64,000 nucleotides of DNA, from assembly GCA_020055645.1 (NCBI GenBank), contig CM034546.1, positions 2,294,001-2,358,000 of the forward strand. The letters run 5' to 3'. The stretch is from Tomocerus qinae (taxonomy: Eukaryota; Arthropoda; Collembola; Entomobryomorpha; Tomoceridae). Below are positions 44,856 through 57,837 of the stretch, in pieces; the stretch's first letter is position 1, and every line of letters begins with the position of its first letter. The notes below the pieces were generated by a model. That model worked only from the letters and a program-made list of their open reading frames with translations, had not been told where the DNA came from and did no database searches. Position numbers and translations under genes: made by a program.

Positions 44856-47800
44856 TCACATATTGGTGTCGATATTATTGACGATTTCATATGCTTTGAG
44901 TAAGCTCTATCGGAAAATGAAAACAATTAATTTAGATATTATTAAGTAAAAAAATGTTGCTTAATCAGGAGTAGTTTACCTCTAGCATTTCATTTGCCTC
45001 ACGTCGTTGACGGACAATTGATTCATTTTCATGAAGCAAAAAATTTTCTCTTCCGTCAGCTGCCTTTATCTAAAATCAATTAAATAATTAATGCCAAATA
45101 TCTAAATTCCATTGATTTGAAATTCCCATCTAAATAAATAAAAGCTTTCAGATGAATTTTAGTACATTACATATCATAACCCTTTAAAATATTGAAATTT
45201 TTATTCCTTTTCTTTCTGAATAGTTTTGCTTACAATTACTGCTTGAACATTCTGCATCGTCATTTTATACAAATGGTAGAAGATATGTTTTGGTATGTAG
45301 TCCGAAATCTGGCATCGCATCAAATGTGTATAGGAATTTACCAGTCCTTTCACATACGCACATTGGTTCTGAGGACCTCCTTGGATACCTGTTAGAGGAA
45401 ATGAAACTCCTGCTCCAACCTGCTTCTGTAAAATAGAAAATAAGATTATATAAATGAAACTGTATGGTTACAATTCTGCTGGAGGATTTGAATAGTAACT
45501 AGTAGCTTGCCAAGTTATATATTTTATATTATTTTATTTTCATAATTTAACCCCCCAAACGTCAGATTCAGTAATGAGAAATGGTAAAAATTCCGCAACA
45601 AATCGGAATTGGAGGTAACTGCCGATTTGGCAGTATCATTTTTCTTCAGTTTTCTTTTAACTGGTCCACCCTAAAAGACCATTTCTAGTTAAGTAGTTTA
45701 CCGGCCTTATGTAAACACTTACATTAAATGTTAGTTAGATGAAGCCCAAAATCACACTAAATATTAATAATTACATTATATTTAGAGGAAATAAATATTT
45801 AGGTGGTTCTAAAAAGGCGTTCTAAAACAGCATCTTCTGGGTTAAAAATGGTAATTGGTAGTAAATTTTTTTTAAATGTTTGTAAAATGTTAATGTCTGA
45901 ACATAGAAAATATATTTGAATGTTTTCCTTTGTTTACTTTTATATCATTTATGGCCTATTTTTCAAGATTTATTGTCAAAATCGGTGAATTTTTCCCAGT
46001 TTTCTACGGTAAAGTAGCAGTTGCACATTTTAAAAATCGCGCCATAAAATACACGGCATACCAAGACCTGCTTTGGATGGACCTAACCTAACCTAACCTA
46101 ACCTAATTAAAAGAATAACTTTGATTAGTATTTGTGCAACCTTTGCCCTACTTCAACCTTTTATACGAAACTTCAAATTTTTGCACTTATTTTCACCTTA
46201 CCCTTGACTCTTTGCGAAATGAAAGTTATCCTCGAATTATTGTATATTAATAAATACTCAAATATTGTTATGCACTCCATTTACACAGCTGAGATAATAA
46301 ATATCAACAGCATTAAACCGAAGATTAGCCACCTGCAAAAATATAACAACTCACTTGGATTAATCCGAGAAACTTTGGATGGCTAGTAAATATAATTCCA
46401 CTTTGGATGTTTATATATTCCTTGATGGTCGTCTTGGTTTGGTGTAGCTGAGATGTCAAAAGATTCTTGGTGACCTTTGTAATTTCCTCATTCAGTCTAG
46501 ACAGTCTCCGATCCTTCAACGAGTCCTTGACAGCACTTGTCAAAACCTGATGCACCTCATCAGCACATCCTGTCGAGAGTTTCTCCATTTCTGCAACGCG
46601 TTCTTTTGCCAGGTTTTTAAAAACCTCCTGAAATGAAATTATCCATTACTAATTGTCAGATAGTGTTATTTTTTGACTACTTATACCTCTATTGACGTAA
46701 ATCCTTCGACGTTGACGGTATTGGAAATCTGAATTCCGAGAATAGAGTCCTCGACTTTGAAATTTAAATCGTTAGTTTTCAACGAATTGCAAAACTTGTT
46801 AAATATGTTATTTATTTCCACTCCTAGGAGTCGAGACCTTCTAGAGGGTCTAGGACTGTACTCCTGACGACCTTCAACTTTCTTTTTAAAGTCTTCAAAA
46901 AGTCATTTATTGTTTGAAACATTACCAAATGGGAGACTTTCTCTCCCACGGCAATCTCAGTGCCCAATTCTGTTTTGAACACTTCGTATTGAGCTGTCAG
47001 TTCTTTTATGCGTTCCTAAAAACCAAAAATTGCTTTACCAGGAAACAAAAAAGGACCATTTTTGTCATTTTTATAAAAAAGGTGTAACTTACTTCTAAAA
47101 GGCAAAAATGGACTGATTTACTTCAAACAAGTTTTTTAAAAGCAGTCTATTTTCGCCTTTTTACCTTTTTTGTTGTACAGCGTGCTTCATTTACTTCCAC
47201 TTTTCAAGTAAATAACGCAAAAAAGGTAAAAAGAACTGCTTTTTAAAAAACGTAGTACCTTTTTTACTTTTTTGTAGAAAATGAGTACAACATAAACAAT
47301 AATTAATGTAGTACAAGCTTTGGCTCACAATAAGTCCTGGCAGTGATTTCTTAATGTGCTCCTGAAGTAGTTCATTTAACCGTTTGGCAAGGTATCCCGA
47401 TCCGATGCGTCCAAAGTACGATGCATAAGTTTTGTTCAAAAAGCTATTTTCGTATTCCATGGCTTCCTCAATAGATTTATTTTTATCAATATCCGCCTGA
47501 GATCGGTTGACGACTCCGATGATCCCCAATTTGACGTTAATTATTTCTCCATTCAGAACTTTCGTCGCGTCGGTACCTTTGTCCATCAAATCCAGTTTTG
47601 TGACCACTGCCAGTGTCCGATCCCCTTCTGGATCGACCTCTTTAGCAATTTTGATACTCTCCGAGGTCGCTATGTCAGCATTAGCTGGGCTAACTGCCAA
47701 TATCAATGCATTGTCACTTGTGATGTATTTGAGTATCAAGTTTTGGACTTGGTCTTCAATATCCTCTGGTTGGTCTCCTACTGGCACCTAAAAGTTAATT

Positions 47801-49676
47801 CTGGTTGTTGCTATTGCTATTTTATTAATTTTATTAATTTATTTCTAAGGTTAAAAAATTTAAAGCTAACTTTTCTGTCCTTTGATTATTTTAGCATTTT
47901 ATCTTACCTTTACAATTCCCGGTAAATCGACAACCGTTAAAGAAACGACATGCGGGGAGTAAACGCTGACAATTATTGGATCCATAGAGATGCCTCTATT
48001 TGCTCCAGCTCTTTGTTCGGTTACCTGCTCTATCTCCTCTCGTACTTTGTCATAATCTAAAAGTTTCTTATCACCATCTACATCGTTTTTGATAATGCAC
48101 CATTCTTCATTTCCATTTTCATCTGTTAAAAATTCAGAAGAAATTTTAATGTATAAAGTCATTTATAATGATTGTCATATTTCCCTTCAACCAGAGTTTT
48201 AAAACGGATTTCAAAAGGCTTCTCCGTCTTCATTTGGAAATAAAAACGTTACAGTTACAATAGTTTAATTAAACGGAGCCAAAATGAACAGGTTTAAGTG
48301 CTCATTGTTTTAAAGTGATTCAGTAGGCCATAATGTATTTTCAGCTGAAATAATAAAATAACCCTCTTCCGTGACGTGAGTAAGTTGCAAGATAGTCGGA
48401 CATCTTGTCACAATTCCACTTCCCCTGGGTAAGAAGGACCGTCCTACAAGGCTCTCCAAAACGGAGCTTTTTCCGCAACTCTAAAGTGTTAATTTTTAAG
48501 ATGCCGATTGGTTTACAAAGTATTGAAATGTCGTTCGTGTTATTAACAGTTTGTAATTTGTAATTTCTTTCGCTGCATCTAATATTTACCTGTGAGCCAA
48601 CAACAACAATCTGGGGCAAGTCAATTTCTTTATATCCCGTGCTTTTGAAAACTGACTGCAATTCATTGATAATCGGAATTAACGCCTCCATTTCCCCATT
48701 AGGATTTATGCCCTGGGATTAAAAAATTGAGATAAGTTTCAAATGAACCATACATAAGTATGATACAAAAAATTTTATTTTATAGTCAGTTGAAATGAAG
48801 TCAAATATGTAATTAATGATTTTTGCAATGTAGTTGGATTTTTCGCAACTAAAGCTTGGAAATAATTAAAAAATAATGCGCTTAACGCGAATGACAAATG
48901 TCTCAAACTTTTGCAAAGTTAGCAGCAAAAGGTTGATTCCAACTCAACCGTCTCATCCCAATCTGTCTCAAACCATCAACACAAACAACCCAAGCGATCT
49001 CAACCCAAAATGTCTCATCCCGTCAACTCAAACCGTCTCATCCCGTCAACCCAAACCGTCTCATCCAAAACTGTTTCAACCCGTCTCATCCCAAACTGTC
49101 TCATCCCAAACTGTCTCATCCAAAACTGTCTCAACCCGTCAACCCAAACCGTCTCATCCAAAACTGTCTCAACCCGTCAACCCAAACCGTCTCATCCAAA
49201 ACTGTCTCAACCCGTCAACCCAAACCGTCTCATCCCAAATTGTCTCAACCCGTCAAACCAAACCGTCTCATCCCAAACTGTCTCAATCAAAAAAGTGTTA
49301 ACTAAAACCGTCAAATTGTCTAACCAAAAATTGTCTCTACTAGAAAACTGGCATTTTATCCTATTTGAGGATCATAATGTTATGCCTCAAAAACAATTGT
49401 AGATGATATGTAATCTGGAATAAAATTTGTAAAAAAGCCAGCAGAATCGATTTTGCTCGGGTACGGTACAATGAATATCTCTCTGGCCTAAATACAGAAA
49501 CAATACACTTTTTTGTTTTAAAAACCAACCAATATTACCTTATGATCCCCACGAATTTTTTTTCTGGCAGCAGTCTTACTTTCTCTGGATGTCATCTTTA
49601 GAAAGTTTCCATGCTGAGACCTTTTTCTGCCTTTTATACTGGCAAGAGACTCTGATGCAGTTTCTCCGTCGTTCAT
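44856..49676 (-). CDS. dynamin-related large GTPase (DRP1/Vps1-like), with one frame irregularity
   Basis: Membrane-remodelling GTPase of the dynamin superfamily. Ten exons in transcript order: 49539-49676, 48590-48712, 48363-48480, 47908-48122, 47329-47787, 46687-47015, 46355-46627, 45234-45425, 44980-45069, 44856-44906, about 662 residues. The P-loop is split by intron 2 and reads GSQSCGKSSV, Cys replacing the usual Ser. Switch I is RGSGIVTR, G3 is DLPG, G4 TKLD, and NRSQAD follows. The stalk and GTPase effector domain ([33 protein letters not shown]) complete it. There is no PH or proline-rich domain, so it is closer to DRP1/Vps1 than to classical dynamin. Exon 6 is 329 nt where 330 is needed: the frame changes at a five-base homopolymer (46897-46901), between TINDF and [11 protein letters not shown]. 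This may be a sequencing or assembly slip or an early lesion. Intron 1 holds a minisatellite. Confidence 0.9.
46081..46106 (-). repeat. interstitial (TTAGG)n repeat in a dynamin intron
   Basis: Five tandem CCTAA units on the plus strand, that is (TTAGG)5 on the minus strand, inside intron 7 of the dynamin-related gene. It is shorter and purer than the tract at 34281-34325. Confidence 0.75.
48935..49300. repeat. minisatellite of about 38 bp in dynamin intron 1
   Basis: Imperfect tandem units built from CCGTCTCATCC, AAAACTGTCTCAA and CCCGTCAACCCAAA. Between about 49020 and 49260 the full 38-bp period is clear; at the edges only the shorter 19-bp sub-units persist. All three frames remain open over much of it, giving spurious ORFs. 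Confidence 0.85.
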
Positions 49677-52600
49677 TGTTAGATGGATTGACTGTCAAAT
49701 TCAAATGTAAACTTGAACCATTTTAATTTAATTAAATTTAGTTGATACTTTGATGCTTTCACAAAAGTTTGAAATAAAGTAAATATAAAATAAAGTCAAA
49801 ATTTTAAAATCTGGGTCGATAGGTATTCATTCTGAACATTTTTTGTCAACATTGAATAAACAATCGAAAAAATAGAATATTGTGGGACAAGCCAACAAAA
49901 GCATGCCCCGAGGTTAATTTCCAAAAATGGGACATTTTTAAATAGTAAACACTAACAAGTTTTGGTAGTTACTTATGATAAATATAAATAATATACCTGC
50001 TTTGCTTCTTTAATTTACTTTAACAAGATCGGATATGATAACTGCTGTCCAGTTTGGGATTTGGTATGTACTAAGTGACAGTATTCGGTACAGATCACTG
50101 TGCTCCTGAACATTAACTCGACAACTTTTATACGTTTGGTGACGTATATAGGTGAGTCAGATCTAGTGGCTGATTGTTTTATTGACTATGTTTGTAAATT
50201 ATAGGTATTAAATAAAGCTACAGCAATTCATTTAGGAGTCTCCAAATGGTGGTCATAATATTCATCACAAGGACATAGATGTGAATAGACGATATCAAAT
50301 GAGTGTACGAAGGATGTAGTGCTACAATAAATTGAGATTATAAGAATTAGAAAAGCGTCCATGGACAACAACTTACCGGACGTTTAATAATAAAACCAAT
50401 TTCATGGTTGTGAAAAATACTTTAGTAGTATTTGTATTTTTTAATGCTTCTCATTAAGCAAGCTTAGAATTAAATGTTATGCTATGTAGAAGATAAAACT
50501 TAGTTTTTATGCAAGCTATTATTCTCTTTACTTCCTTACACTAAGCTTCTAACTTCTTAAGAAATTTATTACAAGTCTTTGAATTAAGACACGTACTATA
50601 AGGAGGTATATACTTCAATAATTAAACGACATAGATTCAGGGTCGCAGCCAGAAAAATATTTTGGGTGGGGCTCGGAGAAACATTTTTGGGGTTTAAGGG
50701 ATTTTTTTTTATTTTCTTCGATTTCAGGAGGGGGTAGGGCCCCTTGGACTCTCCTTGATGTGGCTCTGCATAGATTTAGTATTCGAAATCCTTGTAATAG
50801 ACACTACAGCTCTAAAATTGTTCCCGGATACACGTAAATTCATGCCTGTTCATTTGAACCTATACTCTTCAGTTAGCTAATAGATAAAACTGCTTGAATA
50901 TCACATTTCAGGTAATAAGCGAATGGAGTAGCAGCTTAATTGCTTTTTATTTATGCATAGTAAATATTCATTTCAAGACTTTTATATCGTTTGGTCGGCG
51001 TAATTACATATTATTGGGGCCAAAATGGGTTGAGATGTTATTATCATGTCCATTCACAGTAAACACAAATTTATAGTAACTAGGCGGTTACAGGACCAAG
51101 GTCCTGTAGTACATGGGGCTAATGCATCTACAAACAATTTTGTAAGAATTATGGTTTCTAGTAATCCAATTACACCGGCATTCAGTTGAGTTCATCACTA
51201 ATATAATGTACCTGTCACAGGACCCAAGTCCTGTTATAAATAAAGCTAGTGTGTATTCCGGGGCAATATTGTACGATGGGTAGAATGTCTTTCAGATACA
51301 TAGATTTTTATGTTTATTAGTTTATTGCAGTTGACCTTTTCATGCTTTCTCATTAGGTGGGCCAGGGCCAGAGGTACAGATTTTACGTTACATTGATATA
51401 GTCAAAAAATATTCCAAAACTTTGCCTTAGTACGGCCTAGTGTCAACTTTTTGTTTAGAAAGAGAATTTGGGTTTTGGCAAATTACTCGGGTTACCCACC
51501 ACATTTTTGACTCGGATACTTCTAATCGCCATTATACATACGGCCATCACTGGACAATGGACCATTTTAAGGCCGAGTTAGCCTTGGCCTTAATTAGCAA
51601 TGTAGCGGCAAGCGATTAATTAGAAAATTGAGTGTTTTTCATTGTAATTTTAGCTCATCGCCTGAGGAAGCGAGCTTATAGAACCGCACAGTCTGTCCGT
51701 ACGTCCGTCCTTCTGTCTCCACGATCACTTTCAAATGCAAAGACGGATATGACCAAACTTGGCAAAAACAATGACCACTGACGATCCCTATTGATTTTGG
51801 GGCAAATCGGTCCATTGGTTGCTGAGATACAGCGCTATCACTTTGTTTCATTTTGATAGTCAAAGTAGAAAATGGGTATTAAAAAGTTCAATTGCGTTTC
51901 CTATAAATTGTTTGGGAAATATTTCACTCCGCTTCTACCAAATTTAAGATTTATTTTGATATTCAAATATAACTTATTTTACTTCTATTAAAACTTTTTG
52001 ATTTTGATAGTCAATTATGATCAATATTGATGTAATTTGAATTACTGTAGAATTTAGTAATCAACAGATACGTATCTAGAAATTTGGTCAAGGTGGGGGT
52101 GGCAACCAAAAATTATGTTAAAAATAATAACGCGAAATTTTTTTTCAATTTTTGGCCTTTTTTGGAAAACATCCTCTTTTTGTAGGGGGCCGCTGCGACC
52201 CCCCTCCACCCCCTACTCGATACTTGCTTGTTAATCAAAATAGACCTATTTCTACTATCATTCTACCAAAAATGTGCACTTGGTCGCCTTTACTCACAAT
52301 GATATCTTCAAGCCAGAGACAAAAATGTGAAGTTTTCAAAGTATAACCTCTAAAATAAGTTTTGAAGAATCTTTTTTACATTTTACTACATGGGTGTAGG
52401 ACCAGTAATCTCAGATCCTTTAGGACTTTCCCAAAAAAGTACGAATTTTCGCCATTCCCATTCATCTTCATCAGAGTCGAGTCGTTGTGTCGGTCGAGGT
52501 AGGTACGTTTGTTGTTTCTCTCCACCTAAATCATCGTTTTTCGGGTGTCAAAGTGCAGCTGAGTACCTGAAATTTGGGTCCAAAATTTCCCCTTGAGAAG

Positions 52601-54407
52601 AGCTACCTGGACTGGTGATCGTCTATTCAAAAGGTCAGTGTCTTTCCAAAAAATCCGGAAAAACAGGAATTTGGCATGCTTTGGATTGTGTGTAAAATGG
52701 CGTTGATACTGAAAACCAGACCGGAGGGGGACCGTCAAAACATGCAAAGGATATGCAAATCGAATGCAAATACGCTTATCAAAGACAGAGCCATAGTGAA
52801 CGTGTCCGTTTTTCTCAATATACAGATTCCACACATCTTACTTTACCGCATAACAACCTTTTTTCTATAACACAAACGTACTTATTTATATTATGTCTCG
52901 TACACCACCAACTTATTCTAAAACACAACGACTCGGCTCCCCCAACATTAGTTTGGGCGAAGGTAAAATATATACTATATAGCGTAGGTTAATCTGGCCT
53001 AATACATACTGTAATTGCATTACGAGTATATAAATTTAAAGTTTATTAAGCAAATGTTCTTCGAATAGATTGTAAGGTGAATGTTAGCTCCTGCTGCAAG
53101 TTGCGCGGGTTGTCGGCTGCATTCCTTACTTAAAGATCTTTCCCTATTTTGTTCTTAAATTCGCTATCTGTATTATTGCTACTATGAATAGTTATACAAT
53201 ATACCAGTGATTATGAATTTGTCTTTAATCTATCCTATCATTTTTGTACTTATAGGTTGTAATTTCAGCTGAGTATTGTAATATGTACTTGTATGTGTGA
53301 TAATGTAAAGCTGCCTACGACTGTTCTGAAAATAAAACCAATACCAATACCAATCTTCTATGATAATTTTTGCTGGTTACCTGCCAGCGTCCCTATTTGT
53401 GCAAAAACAGTCTTTTGAAATCTGCACCACTGCCTTAAACGGTGCAAAATTTGCTTTACAGAATCGAAAACTGACTCACTTTTTTGGGAATCTAACTTTT
53501 ATTAAGCCAATTCAAAATTCAAAACATCAATGTAGATGGCCGAATTGAATTTTCCCGCACATGAAGTAATAGAAACCTTGAGCGCACTGAAAGGTGGAAA
53601 ACTTTTCATACAGAATGCATGCATTGTTCCTGTTATGAAATTTTTTGTGCCTTGTAAGCCGTAGTAGGAGACTATAGACCGCGTAGTGCATAATTGCGTA
53701 CTGCCACCAATTGTTCTGCTTTGGACGTGTTGGAATTTGCCTCATCATGTGCGTTATTATGTGCTTGGCTGCGTTTTAGAATTACGGCAAATCAACACAC
53801 GGGAGTACAAACAAACCTACGGAATTAGACTTTAGCCGTTTATTTATAAGGATGGCATAGAAAACATTTGACACGTGGAGACAAGATATGATAAAGTAAT
53901 GAAGGACATGATCAATTCTGGAAAAACTGAAGTGTAGCCATCTAACTAAATATCAAACCGAAAGTGATTTTTCTCGTTATTAGAACAGTAGTGTCAGATT
54001 AAGATAACACATTGATAACCTTAACACGCTCGGCACGTGCATAGATAACCTTCTGTCTGATGCATTTGTTTTGATTATGATGCATACGGATTATCAATAT
54101 GAATTTTTGCACTTCCAGTCGACTAAATGACTTGTTTTAATGCATATCAATTAACTTGGTTTATGGACAATGATGGTTTACCTTTAATCACACAAATTAG
54201 GTAGATTACTGTTATTTTTTTATTTTTTGAAATTCGCACCCCAATATAATTTTTAGATCCAGTTGAACTAAGCTTAATGTAAATTTTCAGGAAATACACT
54301 CTCCAGTACCAAATATTTACAAAAAAGATGTAGCAAGATATTTTGATAAAGATTTACGTGGTTAATAAAAAATAGTTGCATAATTTAAACCGGATTTTGT
54401 AGATTGT
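49677..54407. other. long gene-poor stretch with old dispersed repeats
   Basis: No gene supported in 4.7 kb. Possible old repeats are at about 50640-50770 (GGGTCGCAGCCAG, then GGGGGTAGGGCCCC), 51650-51890 (GTCCGTACGTCCGTCC, then ACGATCACTTTCAAATG) and 52070-52230 (GGTGGGGGTGGC, then CCCCCCTCCACCCCC). A stretch ending at about 53353 in an ATAAAA-type motif and the tandem tail ACCAATACCAATACCAAT resembles the 3' end of a non-LTR retrotransposon. None has clear borders. Confidence 0.4.
53040..53354 (+). mobile_element. possible LINE 3' tail
   Basis: The segment ends GAAAATAAAACC followed by three ATACCA units, a tail type seen in some non-LTR retrotransposons. The preceding bases are more balanced in composition than the flanks. 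No coding domain is present, so the call is weak. Confidence 0.25.
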
Positions 54408-55762
54408 CTAACAAGGTTTGCCTGCAGTGGGTGGTTCTACTGGCGTCTGTGGAACTTCTGGATTTTGAGGAATTGGAAATTGAGGAAATCCTGGAATCTG
54501 AGGGAATTGTGAAAACCCTGGAATCTGAGGCATCGGGAATTGAGGAAATCCTGGAATCTGAGGCATCGGAAATTGAGGAAATCCTGGAATCTGAGGCATC
54601 GGGAATTGTGGAAATCCTGGAATCTGAGGCATCGGGAATTGTGGAAGTCCTGGAATCTGAGGTAACGGGAATTGTGGAAGGCCTGGCATTAGGATACCGG
54701 GTAATTGGGAAAGTCCTGAAATCTGAGGCATAGGAAATTCTGGAGATTCTGGAATTTGAGGATAGGGCACTTCTGGAGACCCTGGAACTTGAGGAGTAGG
54801 CAATTGAGGAAATCCTGGAATTTGAGGCATTGGAAATTGTGGAAATTCTGGAATTTGAGGAGTAGGCAATTCAGGCATAGATGGCCCGCTTGGAACTCCG
54901 GGAAGAGTTGGCAGTGGTGGAAGTCCTGGAAGGGCTGGAAGTGGTGGAAGTTCTGGTAATCCTGGAAGAGCTGGAAGTGGTGGCAGTCCTGGTAATCCTG
55001 GAAGGGCTGGAAGTGGTGGAAGTCCTGGTAATCCTGGAAGGGCTGGAAGTGGTGGAAGTCCTGGTAATCCTGGAAGGGCTGGAAGTGGTGGAAGTCCAGG
55101 CAGTTCAGGAAGTGCTGGTAATGGAGAAAGTTCAGGCAATGGTGGAAGAGCGGGCAATTCTGGAAGTGGTGGCAATGGTGGGAGCCCTGGCAGAGCTGGA
55201 AGTGGAGGAAGTCCCGGTAACTCTGGAAGTGCTGGTAATGAGGGCAGAATTGTCAATGGTGAAGGTGGAGTAACGCCGGGAACTCCTGGCAGACCTGGAA
55301 GTGGAGGTAAGCCTGGCAGTCCTGGAAGTGGAGGAAGTCCTGGCAATCCTGGAAGTGGAGGTAAACCTGGCAACCCTGGTAGTCCTGGAAGTGGAGGAAG
55401 TCCTGGCAGTCCTGGAAGTGGAGGAAGTCCTGGCAGTCCTGGTAGACCTGGAAGTGGAGGAAGTCCTGGTAGCCCTGGAAGAGCTGGTGTTGTTGGAAGT
55501 ACCGGTTTAGACGGTAGAGTAGCATTCACCGATACGCTCGCATTAACACTGACCGGCTTGGTGTTAAAAAAGCCAGTCCACGAGGGAATGCCAAACAGCC
55601 CATTATTATTCGCCTGAAATTTAAATTTATAGTCAAAATAAAAATTTTAAATGGGTAAAATGTTTTTGTATTAGATACTATTAAAAGTGAAAGTTTTACG
55701 TTAAGTGGACTAGCTGCAACAGAAGCAGCCAAAACAGCCAAAACTGCGACAAACGCCTTCAT
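54408..55762 (-). CDS. secreted Leu/Pro-rich repeat protein, (X-Leu-Pro)n
   Basis: Two exons (55700-55762 and 54408-55613) join in phase to 422 residues. Exon 1 encodes a signal peptide (MKAFVAVLAVLAASVAAS). After a short unique region with two N-glycosylation sites (NAS, NAT), about 220 residues are tripeptides X-L-P, where X is mostly G, P, A or E (for example GLPGLPPLPALPGLP). A second block repeats an 11-mer, PQIPGFPQFPM, and related forms. It ends PPTAGKPC, with a lone terminal cysteine. Such sequence should form extended polyproline-II-like chains. I do not recognise a family: cuticle, silk, glue or mucus proteins are all possible. A TATA box precedes it. The DNA is repetitive enough that long frames are open on the other strand too, so the repeat number is probably variable. 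Confidence 0.85.
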
Positions 55763-55844
55763 TGTAGCAATCGCAATGGACTACTAATTTTACAAATTAG
55801 AAAATCCAGGAAATTGTGAGTGATTTGCTAGATTCGTGGATCTG

Positions 55845-55852
55845 TATTTATA
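55845..55852 (-). promoter_or_regulatory. TATA box of the Leu/Pro repeat gene
   Basis: TATAAATA on the minus strand, 83 bases upstream of the ATG. With a start site about 30 bases downstream this leaves a 5' leader of about 50 bases. TATA promoters are common in strongly expressed secreted structural-protein genes. Confidence 0.6.
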
Positions 55853-55862
55853 CTTCATCTCC

Positions 55863-57611
55863 AGCATCGATAAAAATCTCATCTTTGCTCAAAACAATCT
55901 GATCAAATAAACTCATCGAACATTTACCTTCGCAATACTTTAAAAATATTTACTAATTTACTTCCAGCTCTCTCCAGTCAGTACAATGTAGGTCAGTTTT
56001 AGATACGTATTTTGACAGGTAAATGCTTATTATATTGACGCCTTGAATAGCGATCATATAATGTAATATAGTATAGTGACTATATTATACTATTATTATT
56101 AAACATTGCTACCCTTTACAATCACAATGTGTTTACTGATAATTGATATGATTGATTGGCATTTTTGCACATACAGCTGCATTAACTAAAACTTATACAT
56201 GTCATGACTATAGGGAATGCATTCAATCGAATATTCATAAGGTACATTGCAAGTTTTACATTTTCATGGTGTCATTTTAAGAAACACGCATAAGAAAGAT
56301 ATTAGTAAATGAATTAGAAATATTTAGCTGATACCATTTGTATTTAGAAAATTGTATGAGTTCAAATATTCATCTTTAGTTACCAGTAGAATTTGTCAAC
56401 TCAGGTGCTAACACTGTACGGGTCAATGTAATTTTTATTATATATTTGGGAAATATTTACTAATTACAATAGGTCTGTACAAAATACTGTACTGTACAGC
56501 AGCAGAGAAACGGTTTCACGTGCTGAAAAGATGCCAGAATTAAATATTTATACAGCCATTTTTATTGCAGGTTACAAACTCTAATAAATGTTACTTGCCT
56601 CATGAACATCATCATTTTCATCGTCTAAAAATTACATGACAAATATTAGTACATGTTTATACATTAATCTCAACTCAACGGATACATTTATTTTGTATTA
56701 AAAAATGGAAAATAAATTCTTCAGTTTCAATTACAATTGATGAGAACAAATTTCAATGTAAGTAATAAATGCTATGGAAGCTATTTGTATTAAGATAATT
56801 CCAGAAATTATTGAAACAGATTTTTTGAAATATTTTGACAAATATTTTAGACTACTTGTTATCTACTGATTGTAATAAAGACAGACATATTCTGTGAAAA
56901 AGTGTAAATTTTTTTAACATAGTGTGCAACCCTTCCTTGTTTTTAGCTACAAACAACTTTTGCATTTCTTTTGCATAATCTCAACTTAGTCTTAAGGCTG
57001 CCTCAGCTAGCACGCGTTTCCAATTTTTGGGCTCATTTCAAAAGATAACCGAATATGGTTTTCAGTCCTCGAATCTTGACTTAAGCACCGAAGCATGTAA
57101 GTCTTCGTTTTTTAAATTTTTAATATGGAAAGCAGAAAAATTGACCGAAGTTTGGGGTGGGAGTTTATAAGTGTCAAATTGTATAGCTCAGTTTTTAAAA
57201 CAGTAAACGATAAAAATTTCCGAAAAGAAGCCTTACACGCCACGTAAAATTCTTTGGTCGTTATTTGACACCAATTTCAAAATCCTACATCATTTCCACG
57301 ATGAGCAATTTGGATTTTGGAAATTCAGCTATTCAAATACATGAAATGAGAAGTGCCAATGAGCTAAAATCTTTGACGCCGTACTAAAATAAACAGCGCT
57401 AGAAAATAATATTCACATGTAGATATTCTACTCCACTACTTGCTAGTCAACCATGTTTTATTATTTGCAGCTAACACCACGTGGTATAATAGAAAATTGG
57501 CAGCAGAGGCAACCTTAAAGCAGCAGTAGATGGTACAATGCAAGTGTGGACCAAAATAAGAAAAGTATATTTTGTAGTATATTTGACACATTATTCGTAA
57601 TGAATCTCGGC
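55863..57611. other. intergenic stretch upstream of the Leu/Pro repeat gene
   Basis: AT-rich, no gene supported, up to the broken 5' edge of a Ty3/Gypsy element. Confidence 0.4.
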
Positions 57612-57837
57612 TGAGGGAATATCAGCTGACCCTAACAAATGTCGTGCTGTAAATGATTTTCCTAGACCTAAAACAGTACGTGACATCTTATCCTTCGTTA
57701 ATCTTTGTGGATATTATCGCAGATTTATTAAGGGCTTCTCAGACATAGCGAGACCATTAACTGCGCTTGCGTGTAAAAACGTACCTTTTACTTGGGGTGA
57801 GGAACAAGAGCAAGCATTTATACAACTAAAGAAAGCC

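Noticed and set aside
48876-49402. Ser/Thr/Pro/Gln-rich ORFs of 141 and 130 codons in overlapping frames
   Set aside because: Both are by-products of the 38-bp minisatellite, and both frames are open for the same reason.
54404-55510. Glu/Val/Leu-rich ORFs on the plus strand
   Set aside because: They are the antisense of the Leu/Pro repeat block; codon bias of the repeat removes stops on both strands.
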